21,651 bases of DNA from Syntrophomonas sp. UBA5432 (GCA_002424365.1 DIRQ01000044.1:14770-36420); one strand, 5' to 3'. Numbered from the stretch's first letter, positions 6,626 through 13,771 are shown. Program-made: numbers and translations. The notes: a model not told the origin generated them from the sequence alone.

Positions 6626-7862
6626 AGGGTTTTCCCGGTGGAGCTACTTTTTTACTGAAGGTTTCTATCTGATCCTCTCTATTGATTCTAATTCTCTTTA
6701 ATTCATAAATATTTTGATTAATCAAGGCTTCACCGTAATTAACCGTTATAGCCACCTTGTACCCGCATTTCGCTAGATAATCTATAGTGTTTTTATCATA
6801 CAGACCGCAGGGATAACAAAAGGAATAAACGTTGTCATTGATTATGTTTTCCAGTAGCGTTTTAGATTGATTTAATTCTATTTCCAAATCTGCATTTCTT
6901 AAATCACAATGGGAATGCGAGTGGGAGGCAATTTCCATCCCATTTCTATGCATTTCCTGGATCATACTCTCATTTACATATCCAGAATGATTAAATTTAT
7001 CGGTAATAATAAAAAAGCTTGCCACCATCTCTCTTTTAATTAACTCCGGCATGACAAAGTCATACATGCTCCTATAGCCATCGTCAAAGGTTAAAATAAT
7101 CGAATTAGTTGGTATCGGTTTACCATATTCCCAATGTTGGTATAAATCACGTAGAGTAATCGTATTATAGCCGTTCTTTTTCAATATATCTAAATGTTGT
7201 TCAAAAATTGCAGGTTCAACATACAACTGGTTCGTATTTTCGGTAGCATACTTCGGCGGTATCGCTACTTCGTGATACATTAATATTTTTATATTCTTGA
7301 CCCTGTCTGCAGGTATGTGATGGTCTGCTGCCTTCTCCGTCATAATGAGGTTCATTTCTTCCTCGGTTTGCCCCCGGGTAAAGACAAATGCAATCCTGGT
7401 ACTAGCATCCCACTTAACGCTAGCCCCCATATACTCACTGATAAACCTTAAAGGTACCATGGTACGTTTACCCATAATAACAGCTGTGGTATCCATTACC
7501 CTGGTCATACCATTAACCATAACTTCTTTCTTGCCGATAGTTAACAAAATATCGCTATCAGGAAGGGTAGCGTGGTTTTTATTTTTAACTTTTGCTTGTC
7601 TGCTTGCATTCAACCAATCAACCGTTGCTCCCAGTTCTTCGGCAGGAAACCTGATGGGTACGAGAGTACGGTTATTATCATCAACAATCGGCTTCTGGTC
7701 GGCAAAAACAACCATTTTCCCGTCTACACATATTCCTACTATATCTGTTGCTGCATTAGCCGTCCCGCTTGTTCCTGCTGCAAGCTCCAGTATAACCAAA
7801 ACCAGAGCAATACAGAAAACTGTTCCCCAAAAACCCTTAATAAGGTTGTATTTGATAAGCAT
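6624..7862 (-). CDS. Secreted polysaccharide deacetylase with copper-amine-oxidase-like stalk domain
   Basis: A 412-residue exported enzyme. Residues 1-37 form a signal peptide with a hydrophobic core and an ANA cleavage site. Residues about 45-165 are two units of the copper amine oxidase N-terminal (stalk) domain, with the marks RTLVPIRFPAEELGATVDW and RTMVPLRFISEYMGASVKW, each within one unit. Residues about 195-400 are a NodB-type carbohydrate esterase family 4 domain: TFDDGY at 258-263, the metal-binding HSHSH at 314-318 and YPCGLYD at 350-356. It should remove acetyl groups from cell wall or exopolysaccharide outside the membrane, with the stalk domain as a wall anchor or spacer. ATG 7862 has AGAAGGA upstream. 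It is convergent with the ribbon-helix-helix gene and divergent from the DUF896 gene. The substrate is unknown; peptidoglycan or spore cortex are candidates. Confidence 0.92.
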   Translation of the reverse strand: MLIKYNLIKGFWGTVFCIALVLVILELAAGTSGTANAATDIVGICVDGKMVVFADQKPIVDDNNRTLVPIRFPAEELGATVDWLNASRQAKVKNKNHATLPDSDILLTIGKKEVMVNGMTRVMDTTAVIMGKRTMVPLRFISEYMGASVKWDASTRIAFVFTRGQTEEEMNLIMTEKAADHHIPADRVKNIKILMYHEVAIPPKYATENTNQLYVEPAIFEQHLDILKKNGYNTITLRDLYQHWEYGKPIPTNSIILTFDDGYRSMYDFVMPELIKREMVASFFIITDKFNHSGYVNESMIQEMHRNGMEIASHSHSHCDLRNADLEIELNQSKTLLENIINDNVYSFCYPCGLYDKNTIDYLAKCGYKVAITVNYGEALINQNIYELKRIRINREDQIETFSKKVAPPGKP

Positions 7863-7901
7863 AATCTATCATCCTTCTCTAAAAATGAGGCGGAGTCCAA
7901 A

Positions 7902-7930
7902 TTGCTTTGATGAGCTTCATTTGATAATAT
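7902..7930 (+). promoter_or_regulatory. Possible sigma-A promoter for the DUF896 gene
   Basis: TTGCTT at 7902-7907 and TAATAT at 7925-7930 are separated by 17 bases. The match is moderate. It lies in the divergent gap before the DUF896 gene. Confidence 0.4.
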
Positions 7931-7971
7931 ATAGGATAAATTATTTTACTAAGAAAAGCGAGGAACTCTTT

Positions 7972-8196
7972 TTGAATCAAGATATGATTAAGCGGATTAA
8001 TCAACTGGCTAAAAAGAAGAAAGAACAGGGGTTAACACCTGAAGAACTAAAGGAGCAGAAGGAGCTTTATGCGGTATATTTACGTCACATACGTAATCAG
8101 GTAAAAACGCAATTGGATAGCCGGGTGAAACCTATACACCAAACAGGATGTGACTGTTGCGCTGACCACCATCATCATGGAAAATGCCAGCATTAA
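7972..8196 (+). CDS. DUF896 (YnzC-like) protein with Cys/His-rich tail
   Basis: A 74-residue cytosolic protein. Residues about 5-50 match the two-helix DUF896/YnzC family of Firmicutes: IKRINQLAKKKKEQGLTPEE, then a second helix ending in LRHIRNQVKTQLDS. B. subtilis YnzC is LexA-controlled, but no function is established for the family. The C-terminus is unusual: GCDCCADHHHHGKCQH, four Cys and five His in 16 residues, which could bind a metal ion. The start is taken as TTG 7972 because GCGAGGA lies seven bases upstream; an ATG at 7984 is the alternative. A strong terminator follows. Confidence 0.85.
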   Translation: MNQDMIKRINQLAKKKKEQGLTPEELKEQKELYAVYLRHIRNQVKTQLDSRVKPIHQTGCDCCADHHHHGKCQH

Positions 8197-8209
8197 CTTA
8201 AAGTTTCCA

Positions 8210-8238
8210 CCCCGTAAGTAAATCTTACGGGGTTTTTT
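8210..8238 (+). terminator. Intrinsic terminator after the DUF896 gene
   Basis: A perfect 9-bp stem (CCCCGTAAG with CTTACGGGG), a TAAAT loop and six T residues. Confidence 0.95.
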
Positions 8239-8247
8239 AAATTTATA

Positions 8248-8276
8248 TTGACAAAAGAGGAAGACAGGACTAACAT
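8248..8276 (+). promoter_or_regulatory. Sigma-A promoter of the YtrA-type ABC operon
   Basis: A consensus TTGACA at 8248-8253 is followed after 17 bases by TAACAT at 8271-8276. It lies directly after the previous terminator and before the operator-like inverted repeat. Confidence 0.7.
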
Positions 8277-8279
8277 AAT

Positions 8280-8303
8280 AGTGTACTAGGCAACTAATGC
8301 ACT
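8280..8303 (+). promoter_or_regulatory. Likely operator for the YtrA-type repressor
   Basis: AGTGTACTAG (8280-8289) and CTAATGCACT (8294-8303) form an inverted repeat with a 4-base centre; the outer AGTG/CACT and inner TAG/CTA pair. It sits over the expected transcription start, where YtrA-subfamily repressors usually bind to control their own operon. Confidence 0.6.
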
Positions 8304-8320
8304 AGAGGAGGTGGCCGGAT

Positions 8321-8695
8321 GTGGAGTTTAATTCTTCTCAACCAATTTATAAACAGATAATTGATGATTTTAAGAAAAAGCTCATCCGCGGTGAATTGAA
8401 AGAGGGGGATAAGATACCGTCACAGCGGGAATATGCTGAAGAGGTCAGGGTTAACCCTAATACTGTACAGAGGGCTTACCGGGAAATGGAAAGTATGAAT
8501 ATGGTAGAAACCTTAAGAGGGCAGGGAACCTATATAAGCATTTCCGCTGACCGACTGGAGGAGATTAAGATGGAAATGGCCATAAACCTGGTTGACTATT
8601 TTATTAGTGAAATGGAGTCCTTGGGATATAGACAAAAGGATATGTTTAAGATACTTGAGCAAGAACAATCCCGCATGGAAGGAGAGCGCCGATAA
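8321..8695 (+). CDS. GntR family regulator, YtrA subfamily
   Basis: A 124-residue repressor. Residues about 8-75 form the GntR winged helix: PIYKQIIDDFKKKLIRGEL, GDKIPSQREYAEE, then the recognition part VNPNTVQRAYREME and the wing LRGQGTYIS. The remaining 45 residues form the short helical dimerisation tail typical of YtrA, much shorter than FadR or HutC effector domains. YtrA members usually repress the ABC transporter genes that follow. GTG 8321 has GAGGAGG upstream; the out-of-frame ATG at 8319 leads nowhere. Its stop overlaps the ATG of the ATPase gene by one base, so they are coupled. The inducer is unknown; cell-envelope stress or antibiotics are common for the group. Confidence 0.93.
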   Translation: MEFNSSQPIYKQIIDDFKKKLIRGELKEGDKIPSQREYAEEVRVNPNTVQRAYREMESMNMVETLRGQGTYISISADRLEEIKMEMAINLVDYFISEMESLGYRQKDMFKILEQEQSRMEGERR

Positions 8696-9390
8696 TGATA
8701 GAGTTTAAAAACGTAAGCAAAAGCTTTGGCAGCACTGTAGCCTTAGACGATGTCAGTCTTGTATTTCCAAGGGGGAAAATAATTGGTTTATTTGGCCCTA
8801 ATGGAGCCGGCAAGTCCACCAGCATCAAGCTCATTATGGGACTAAACCGTCCTGACCGGGGCGAAATTAGGGTGGATGGGGAAAACCCCCAGAAAAAGAA
8901 ACAGGATGTGGCTTATCTGCCCGAAATCGACCATCTCTACCCTTGGATGAATATCGCCCAGGCGGCGGATTTTACCCGTACTTTTTATGCCGACTGGGAT
9001 GAGGCCAAATACCAGGAATTAATAAAATTTCTCAATTTGCAGGAGGACATGAAGATTTCCAAGATTTCTAAAGGCCAGCGGGCTAAAACCAAACTGCTTC
9101 TGACCGTTTCCCGGCGGGCACCTTATTTGCTAATGGATGAACCCTTGTCCGGCATTGACATTTTAACCCGGGAAGAGATTATTAATACTTTGATTAGGGA
9201 TTATCGGGAAGGGGAGCAGACCATAATTATTTCTACCCATGAAATCGCTGAGGTGGAAAGCCTGGTAGATGAGGTAATTTTTCTGGATCGGGGCCAGGTT
9301 AAGCTGAGTGGCAATGCTGAGGATTTGCGGGTGGAAAGAAATATGTCCCTGGTAGAATTGATGAAGGAGGCGTTTAGAAATGCAGACTAG
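8695..9390 (+). CDS. ABC transporter ATPase (YtrB-like)
   Basis: A 231-residue ABC ATPase. Walker A GPNGAGKST is at 34-42, the Q-loop region is near 75, the signature is SKGQR at 125-129 and Walker B YLLMDEP at 144-150, with the H-loop STHE further on. The signature departs from LSGGQ, as is common in YtrB/EcsA-like exporters, and the segment YADWDEAKYQEL near 98-109 is also typical of that group. It powers the permease encoded next. It is coupled to the regulator by a TAATG overlap and to the permease by an 11-base overlap, so the three genes form one operon under the YtrA-type repressor. Export rather than import is likely since no solute-binding protein is present. Confidence 0.92.
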   Translation: MIEFKNVSKSFGSTVALDDVSLVFPRGKIIGLFGPNGAGKSTSIKLIMGLNRPDRGEIRVDGENPQKKKQDVAYLPEIDHLYPWMNIAQAADFTRTFYADWDEAKYQELIKFLNLQEDMKISKISKGQRAKTKLLLTVSRRAPYLLMDEPLSGIDILTREEIINTLIRDYREGEQTIIISTHEIAEVESLVDEVIFLDRGQVKLSGNAEDLRVERNMSLVELMKEAFRNAD

Positions 9391-10165
9391 CAGCCTAAAG
9401 AAATTTTTTAAGCTCTATAGTAAAGAAATGCGGGAACTGCGTCCGGAGATTTTAGTAGTGCTGATAGCAACTCTGGTGCTTAACCTATTCTTTTATTTCA
9501 AAGCCCAGGAGCTTCCTGCCATGGTAATAGTTCCTTCCATGATGATGCTGGGTCTGGCAGGGTTTCTGCCTTTTATATCCTCATTTAAACTACTGGGGCG
9601 GGAATGGAATTCAAATACTATTTACCTGCTGCTGTCATTGCCGGTAAAGGGAGGAAACATTCTGGGTTCCAAACTGCTGGCACTGCTCACCCAGTATCTT
9701 ATTGGTACGGTTGTAGTTACAACTGGTGGCGTTATCCTGACCTTTCTACTATTCCCCGAACCAGGATTAGCGGAGACCTTGAGACAGGTGCAGGCATCGG
9801 GTATAGATACTCGTTTACAGACCATAATCAGTTCTGGAGGGTTGTTTTACCTGATGAGTTTGGTAGGAATGGCTTATATAATTGCTATCAGTTTCTTTAG
9901 CCAGCTACTAGGTAAACTGGTAACGCGCTTTTCCGGCCTGATAACTGCAATCGTTTTCATAGCCACCTTCTGGTTGATGAACAAACTGATGACTCCTATC
10001 TGGCAGCAACTGGGGAACTACAACCAACTGCATATGAGCCAATTTAATTTCAGCATAGCTGCTTTCAACCAGTTAGTAGGGATGAACACCTTAATTATGT
10101 TGGCAGGCACGGCAATAGTTTTTGTTGCTGCAGTGCTAGTTTATAACCATAAAATCGAATTATGA
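9380..10165 (+). CDS. ABC-2 type transporter permease
   Basis: A 261-residue integral membrane protein with about six hydrophobic segments (near 20-45, 52-72, 100-130, 155-175, 180-205 and 235-257) and a charged cytoplasmic start KKFFKLYSKEMRELRPE typical of ABC-2 permeases. It forms the membrane channel for the preceding ATPase. ATG 9380 has GAAGGAGGCG upstream and overlaps the ATPase gene by 11 bases. No terminator is visible directly after it. The cargo is unknown; lipid-active antibiotics, peptides or envelope precursors are possible for YtrA-controlled transporters. Confidence 0.85.
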   Translation: MQTSSLKKFFKLYSKEMRELRPEILVVLIATLVLNLFFYFKAQELPAMVIVPSMMMLGLAGFLPFISSFKLLGREWNSNTIYLLLSLPVKGGNILGSKLLALLTQYLIGTVVVTTGGVILTFLLFPEPGLAETLRQVQASGIDTRLQTIISSGGLFYLMSLVGMAYIIAISFFSQLLGKLVTRFSGLITAIVFIATFWLMNKLMTPIWQQLGNYNQLHMSQFNFSIAAFNQLVGMNTLIMLAGTAIVFVAAVLVYNHKIEL

Positions 10166-10212
10166 TAGGGTAGTAGTATAAACAAATTATATTATAAATG
10201 TTAACGACATTT

Positions 10213-10241
10213 TTGCTGCTGTCGCGAAAATATACTATAAT
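10213..10241 (+). promoter_or_regulatory. Sigma-A promoter of tupA leader
   Basis: TTGCTG at 10213-10218 and a perfect TATAAT at 10236-10241 with a 17-base spacer. Transcription should begin near 10248, giving a leader of about 200 bases before tupA that contains the riboswitch-like structure and a terminator. Confidence 0.75.
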
Positions 10242-10255
10242 TATGAACAGATGAA

Positions 10256-10358
10256 TAATCTCCGAGTTTATATGCCTAAAATTGACACAAAATCATGGGG
10301 TATAAACCGTTAGGGTATAATCGGAAACGATTATGCCTCCCATTATGGAAAGGAGAGG
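10256..10358 (+). ncRNA. Candidate molybdenum/tungsten cofactor (Moco/Tuco) riboswitch
   Basis: The leader matches the core of the Moco RNA motif as I remember it from the E. coli moaA leader. A stem closed by a GAAA tetraloop (ATAATCG 10317-10323 with CGATTAT 10328-10334) is bracketed by AGGG on the left and GCCTCCC on the right, then TGGAAAGG, in the same order as E. coli AGGG, stem, GCCTCCC, TGGAAAGG. TCTCC (10259-10263) pairs with GGAGA (10352-10356) as the closing stem directly after GGAAA. A second stem (TTTATA 10267-10272 with TATAAA 10301-10306) encloses CCTAA and ATGG, which resembles a GNRA tetraloop receptor. The aptamer is shorter than in E. coli, as described for the tungsten (Tuco) variants that lack one stem. 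It would sense cofactor and control tungstate uptake through the terminator that follows. No alignment was run. Confidence 0.75.
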
Positions 10359-10376
10359 ATGCTTATGTAATAATTG

Positions 10377-10410
10377 TCGGGTTGCTATATGATTAGCTAA
10401 CCCGATTTTT
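10377..10410 (+). terminator. Leader terminator upstream of tupA (likely expression platform)
   Basis: TCGGGTTGCT pairs with AGC and AACCCGA across one bulged T, followed by five T residues. It lies 18 bases after the riboswitch-like structure and 41 bases before the tupA start, so it fits a transcription attenuator. I could not identify a clear antiterminator. Confidence 0.75.
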
Positions 10411-10451
10411 ACTTATGTATTACCATAATACTATCGTGGAAGGAGAAAAGT

Positions 10452-11342
10452 ATGAGAAAATTAGGTAAGAACAAACTACTTGCATTATTATTGGTTATGA
10501 TGTTTTTAGTCGGAGTCATGGCTGGGTGCGGCAACCAGGCCACTGAACCCGAGAAAACTCCTGACAAAGCTGCTGAGCAGGGTACTCCCACACCGGACAA
10601 TCCCAAACTAAAACTGGCTACCACTACAAGCACTCAGGACTCCGGACTACTGGATGTCCTAAAACCGGAATTTGAAAAAGACACTGGTTATGATTTACAG
10701 ATTATTGCGGTAGGCACAGGTGCAGCTATAGAAATGGGCGAAAAGGGCGATGTTGATGTTCTGCTGGTACATTCCCGTAAAGCCGAAGACGAATTTGTAG
10801 CTGCGGGTTATGGCGTTAATCGTAAAGATGTGATGTATAACGATTTCTTAATTGTTGGACCTGAAAATGATCCTGCAGGCATCAAAGGTGAAAAAGACAT
10901 AGTAGTAGCTATGAAAAAGATAGTTGACACAAAGTCTACTTTTATATCTCGGGGCGATGATTCAGGAACTCATAAAAAAGAGAAGTCAGTCTGGGATAAA
11001 GCAGGTATTACCCCGCAGGGTGACTGGTATAAATCTGTAGGCAAAGGCATGGGCGACACTTTCCGCATGGCCAATGAAATGAAAGCTTATACCTTGATTG
11101 ACCGGGCTACCTTCCTGGCACTTAAGGATAAATACCAGCTAGTACCTGTAGTAGAAGGTGATGCCAGTCTCTTAAATCCCTATGGCGTTATTGCCATTAA
11201 TAACGAAAAGTACCCGAATACCAACTTTGAAGGTGCCAATGCCTTCATCGACTGGATGGTTTCAGAAAAAGGCCAGAAAATGATAGGCGAGTATGGTGTA
11301 GATAAATATGGGCAGCAGCTATTTGTTCCTGATGCCAAATAA
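10452..11342 (+). CDS. tupA: Tungstate-binding lipoprotein TupA
   Basis: A 296-residue extracellular solute-binding lipoprotein for tungstate. Residues 1-26 form a lipoprotein signal with the lipobox VMAGC, so Cys26 is lipidated and the protein sits on the outer face of the membrane. A Pro/Glu-rich linker to about residue 50 follows. The mature domain begins LATTTSTQDSGLLD, whose TTTS motif is the oxyanion-binding hallmark of TupA, and also has GTGAAIEMG and RGDDSGTHKKE, both in the ligand cleft of the family. Length is normal. AAGGAGAA precedes ATG 10452. The permease and ATPase follow, but after an unusual 348-base gap. Expression is probably set by the upstream riboswitch and terminator. 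Tungstate is favoured over molybdate because ModA lacks the TTTSTQDSG start. Confidence 0.93.
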   Translation: MRKLGKNKLLALLLVMMFLVGVMAGCGNQATEPEKTPDKAAEQGTPTPDNPKLKLATTTSTQDSGLLDVLKPEFEKDTGYDLQIIAVGTGAAIEMGEKGDVDVLLVHSRKAEDEFVAAGYGVNRKDVMYNDFLIVGPENDPAGIKGEKDIVVAMKKIVDTKSTFISRGDDSGTHKKEKSVWDKAGITPQGDWYKSVGKGMGDTFRMANEMKAYTLIDRATFLALKDKYQLVPVVEGDASLLNPYGVIAINNEKYPNTNFEGANAFIDWMVSEKGQKMIGEYGVDKYGQQLFVPDAK

Positions 11343-11361
11343 TTTATAACTAATTGTTTAA

Positions 11362-11399
11362 AAACAGGAGATGGGGACCTATAACCCCTTCTCCTGTTT
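11362..11399 (+). terminator. Hairpin after tupA
   Basis: AAACAGGAG (11362-11370) pairs with CTCCTGTTT (11391-11399), and GGGG pairs with CCCC inside. The trailing T tract is mostly inside the stem, so termination may be partial; it may reduce tupBC expression relative to tupA. Confidence 0.75.
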
Positions 11400-11690
11400 A
11401 TTCAAAATAATTAATCCCCATACTCGCAAGGATAAAGGGAAGGGGACCGAAGGCCGCAAACAGGATACAACCACCGATGAAAATAGCAGATGGGGGTACA
11501 TCTTGTTAGAATTAAATAGCACCCCTAATAGTAGCGTGTTAGTGCGTTAGTGCTACATCAGTTTGCCTTATGGGTATGTAATTCATATTTATCCCCCTAC
11601 GGGGACACGGAATTGTACCTATCGGTACAATTTAGGTAGCAGTATGTTCAGTGTCTATTTTCTAATAAATTATGTTTTGGAGAATGATAA
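11400..11690 (+). other. Long gap inside the tup locus with two tandem hairpins
   Basis: This gap holds no supported gene. Near its end are a short CCCC/GGGG hairpin at 11593-11604 and a perfect 9-bp inverted repeat AATTGTACC with GGTACAATT (11611-11632, loop TATC). Neither is followed by a T run, so the second may be an operator or an RNA element acting on tupBC. GTAGC and GCTAC near 11533-11561 can also pair. I found no match to a known riboswitch. Confidence 0.5.
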
Positions 11691-12410
11691 ATGGATGTTA
11701 TCTGGCAAGGCATAAAAGAAGGATTCTTATTAATAATCGCAATGGACCCGGAACTAGTACAAATAACCTTGCTCTCTATTCAGGTTTCTGTGTCGGCTTT
11801 ATTATTAGCAGCTATTATGGGTATTCCCCTGGGTACCGTGCTAGCCTTAAAAGAATTTCCCGGACGTAAAACTTTACTTAATATCACCTATACCTTTATG
11901 GGGTTACCCCCGGTACTGGCTGGTTTACTGGTTTTTCTATTCTTAAGTACCAGTGGCCCTTTAGGATATTTTCAACTCATGTTTACCCCCACCGCCATGA
12001 TTACAGCTCAGGTTTTACTGGGATTCCCTATAGTTTGTGGTTTAACTGCCCGGGCGGTTATGGCTCAGCCCCAGGAGGTATTTGATACTGCTGCTACCCT
12101 GGGAGCTACTCGCCGGCAGGCTAGTTGGGTTATTATAAGGGAGTCGCGTATGGGCATAATTGCAGCTTTGACTACTGCTCTGGGCAGGTTAATTGCCGAG
12201 GTTGGTGCGGTTATGATGGTAGGGGGAAACATTAAAGGGGAAACCCGGGTGCTTACCACTTCTATCGTACTAGAAACCAGGATGGGAAATGATAGTTCCG
12301 CCCTGGCTATAGGTATGGTCTTGTTGTTAATTGCCTTCTTAATCATGCTGTTAATACTTAGTTTGGAAAAGAGGACCTTTAAAGATGAACGCAGAATTCA
12401 AATTGTTTAA
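11691..12410 (+). CDS. tupB: Tungstate ABC transporter permease TupB
   Basis: A 239-residue membrane permease of the binding-protein-dependent importer family. Hydrophobic segments are visible near 25-50, 65-88, 98-120, 150-172 and 203-225. The cytoplasmic coupling loop is DTAATLGATRRQ at about 132-143, the family's EAA-like motif. LPPVLAGLLVFLFLS near 72-86 is typical of TupB/ModB permeases. ATG 11691 has TTGGAG about ten bases upstream. It overlaps tupC by 26 bases, so the two are translated together. It should carry tungstate delivered by TupA; the sequence alone does not distinguish tungstate from molybdate, but the TupA upstream does. Confidence 0.92.
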   Translation: MDVIWQGIKEGFLLIIAMDPELVQITLLSIQVSVSALLLAAIMGIPLGTVLALKEFPGRKTLLNITYTFMGLPPVLAGLLVFLFLSTSGPLGYFQLMFTPTAMITAQVLLGFPIVCGLTARAVMAQPQEVFDTAATLGATRRQASWVIIRESRMGIIAALTTALGRLIAEVGAVMMVGGNIKGETRVLTTSIVLETRMGNDSSALAIGMVLLLIAFLIMLLILSLEKRTFKDERRIQIV

Positions 12411-13119
12411 TATAAGCAAACGCTATGGCCAGCGTGAGGTCTTAAACATAGATAACTTGGAAATAGGAGGAGGCCGGATTTACTGTATTCTGGGCCCCAA
12501 TGGTGCCGGTAAAACCACCCTTTTCCGCATTATGTCACTCTTAACCTTAAATGATACCGGCAAAATACATGTATTGGGTGAGGAGGTTACCTGGCAAAAA
12601 AACCAGGTAGTACGTCTGCGGCGCAAGATGGCTATGGTAACCCAAACTTCCTTTATGTTTGAAGGTAGTGTTTACTATAATGTGGCTTATGGTTTACGGG
12701 TAAGGAATACACCCGCAGCGGAAGAAAGAAAAACAGTAAATGAGAGCCTGGAACTACTGGGGATGATGGATTTTATTAACCAGCCTGCCCGCAATCTGTC
12801 CGGGGGAGAAAGGCAAAAAGTTGCTATTGCCCGTGCCCTGGCGGTAAAGCCCCGGGTACTTTTTTTGGATGAACCTACTTCCAATATCGACCCAGCCAGT
12901 GCCCTGGATATTGAGCGCTATATCCAATATATAAACAAAGAAATGGGAACCACCATAATAATGGTAACCCATAACCTATTTCAAGCTCGCCGCCTATCGG
13001 AAGAAATATTCTTTATGTGGGAAGGAAAAATCATTGAAAAGGGCGAGAGTGAAGAACTGTTTGAACATGCCCAGGATAAACGAACCCGTTCCTTCATAAA
13101 AGGCGAAATAGTATTTTAA
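12385..13119 (+). CDS. tupC: Tungstate ABC transporter ATPase TupC
   Basis: A 244-residue ABC ATPase of an importer. Walker A GPNGAGKTT is at 37-45, the Q-loop VTQTSF near 85-90, the signature LSGGERQ at 138-144, Walker B VLFLDEP at 158-164 and the H-loop VTHN at 194-197. It lacks the C-terminal molybdate-binding (TOBE) domain of ModC, which agrees with TupC. ATG 12385 lies inside tupB with GAGGA upstream, the usual coupled arrangement. It energises TupB for tungstate import. A strong terminator follows, ending the tup locus. Confidence 0.92.
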   Translation: MNAEFKLFNISKRYGQREVLNIDNLEIGGGRIYCILGPNGAGKTTLFRIMSLLTLNDTGKIHVLGEEVTWQKNQVVRLRRKMAMVTQTSFMFEGSVYYNVAYGLRVRNTPAAEERKTVNESLELLGMMDFINQPARNLSGGERQKVAIARALAVKPRVLFLDEPTSNIDPASALDIERYIQYINKEMGTTIIMVTHNLFQARRLSEEIFFMWEGKIIEKGESEELFEHAQDKRTRSFIKGEIVF

Positions 13120-13122
13120 ACT

Positions 13123-13154
13123 AAACAAGTCCGGGAACAGTCCCGGACTTGTTT
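13123..13154 (+). terminator. Terminator after tupC
   Basis: A perfect 14-bp stem (AAACAAGTCCGGGA with TCCCGGACTTGTTT) and an ACAG loop. It sits between the convergent tupC and the minus-strand gene ending at 13162 and can serve both, although the T tract is part of the stem. Confidence 0.85.
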
Positions 13155-13161
13155 ATACCCA

Positions 13162-13638
13162 CTATGCCAACCTGGGAATATTTTCGCAAACAGGTGAAAT
13201 CGCCTGTTTTTTATTACGGGGATAAAGTTTATAATCCACCGACTCCCCGTTTAAATAGACCCGTCGGTTTAGGGCCTCCACCCTGGATCCCTGGTTAAGG
13301 ATAATGTGAAAAACATCTTCTACTATGGGGTTCTCCATTCTACTAACAAACACCTTAAATTTGCCATACAGGTACATTACTCCTAGCTCATCGCTTTTTT
13401 CCATCTGTAAATCAACATAAAGCTGCTTGTCGTCCAGTTCTTGGGGAACTACATCCATGATATGGTATCTGCTGCTTCTATTATTGAGTATACGGCTAAT
13501 CTCCATGGGGAGCAATTCTGGTTTCTTGTAACATTGTGGCACCATACTGCGATTTATATAAGTAATAATACTTTTAGGTATAGATGGGTGAGAAGCCGTT
13601 ATTTCCATATCAAATAAAACCTGTATGCTGTACTGCAA
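13162..13638 (-). CDS. Conserved-looking hypothetical protein, unknown family
   Basis: A 158-residue protein with no signal peptide or membrane segment. I do not recognise the family. The sequence shows mixed alpha and beta pattern, with YHIMDVVPQELDDKQLYVDL and FKVFVSRMENPIVEDVFHI as beta-like stretches in the middle, and a basic C-terminal third. The TTG start at 13638 is well supported by AGGAGG seven bases upstream; no ATG lies nearby. It is transcribed toward tupC, and away from spoIIR with repeat copy D between. A SPOCS-like or spore-associated role was considered and not supported. Confidence 0.75.
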   Translation of the reverse strand: MQYSIQVLFDMEITASHPSIPKSIITYINRSMVPQCYKKPELLPMEISRILNNRSSRYHIMDVVPQELDDKQLYVDLQMEKSDELGVMYLYGKFKVFVSRMENPIVEDVFHIILNQGSRVEALNRRVYLNGESVDYKLYPRNKKQAISPVCENIPRLA

Positions 13639-13771
13639 AATTATACCTCCTAGAATTCATTACCCCCTTAAGCTTTAGTTTATAGCTAAACCAGGGGCTT
13701 TTCAACGACAATATACGCTAAAATTCTAGCCAAATTGGAACAAATACTCGAAAGAGGATGGTAAATCGGTA

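Noticed and set aside
7345..7971. Long upstream extension of the DUF896 reading frame
   Set aside because: The frame runs antisense through the deacetylase gene; the DUF896 homology starts after a good ribosome site and TTG at 7972.
8695..9390. Degenerate ABC signature SKGQR as a sign of a dead ATPase
   Set aside because: YtrB/EcsA-like ATPases commonly have non-LSGGQ signatures, and Walker A, Walker B and the H-loop are intact.
11400..11570. A second riboswitch in the tupA-tupB gap
   Set aside because: I compared it by eye with the Moco core and common classes and found no conserved motif; only simple hairpins are visible.
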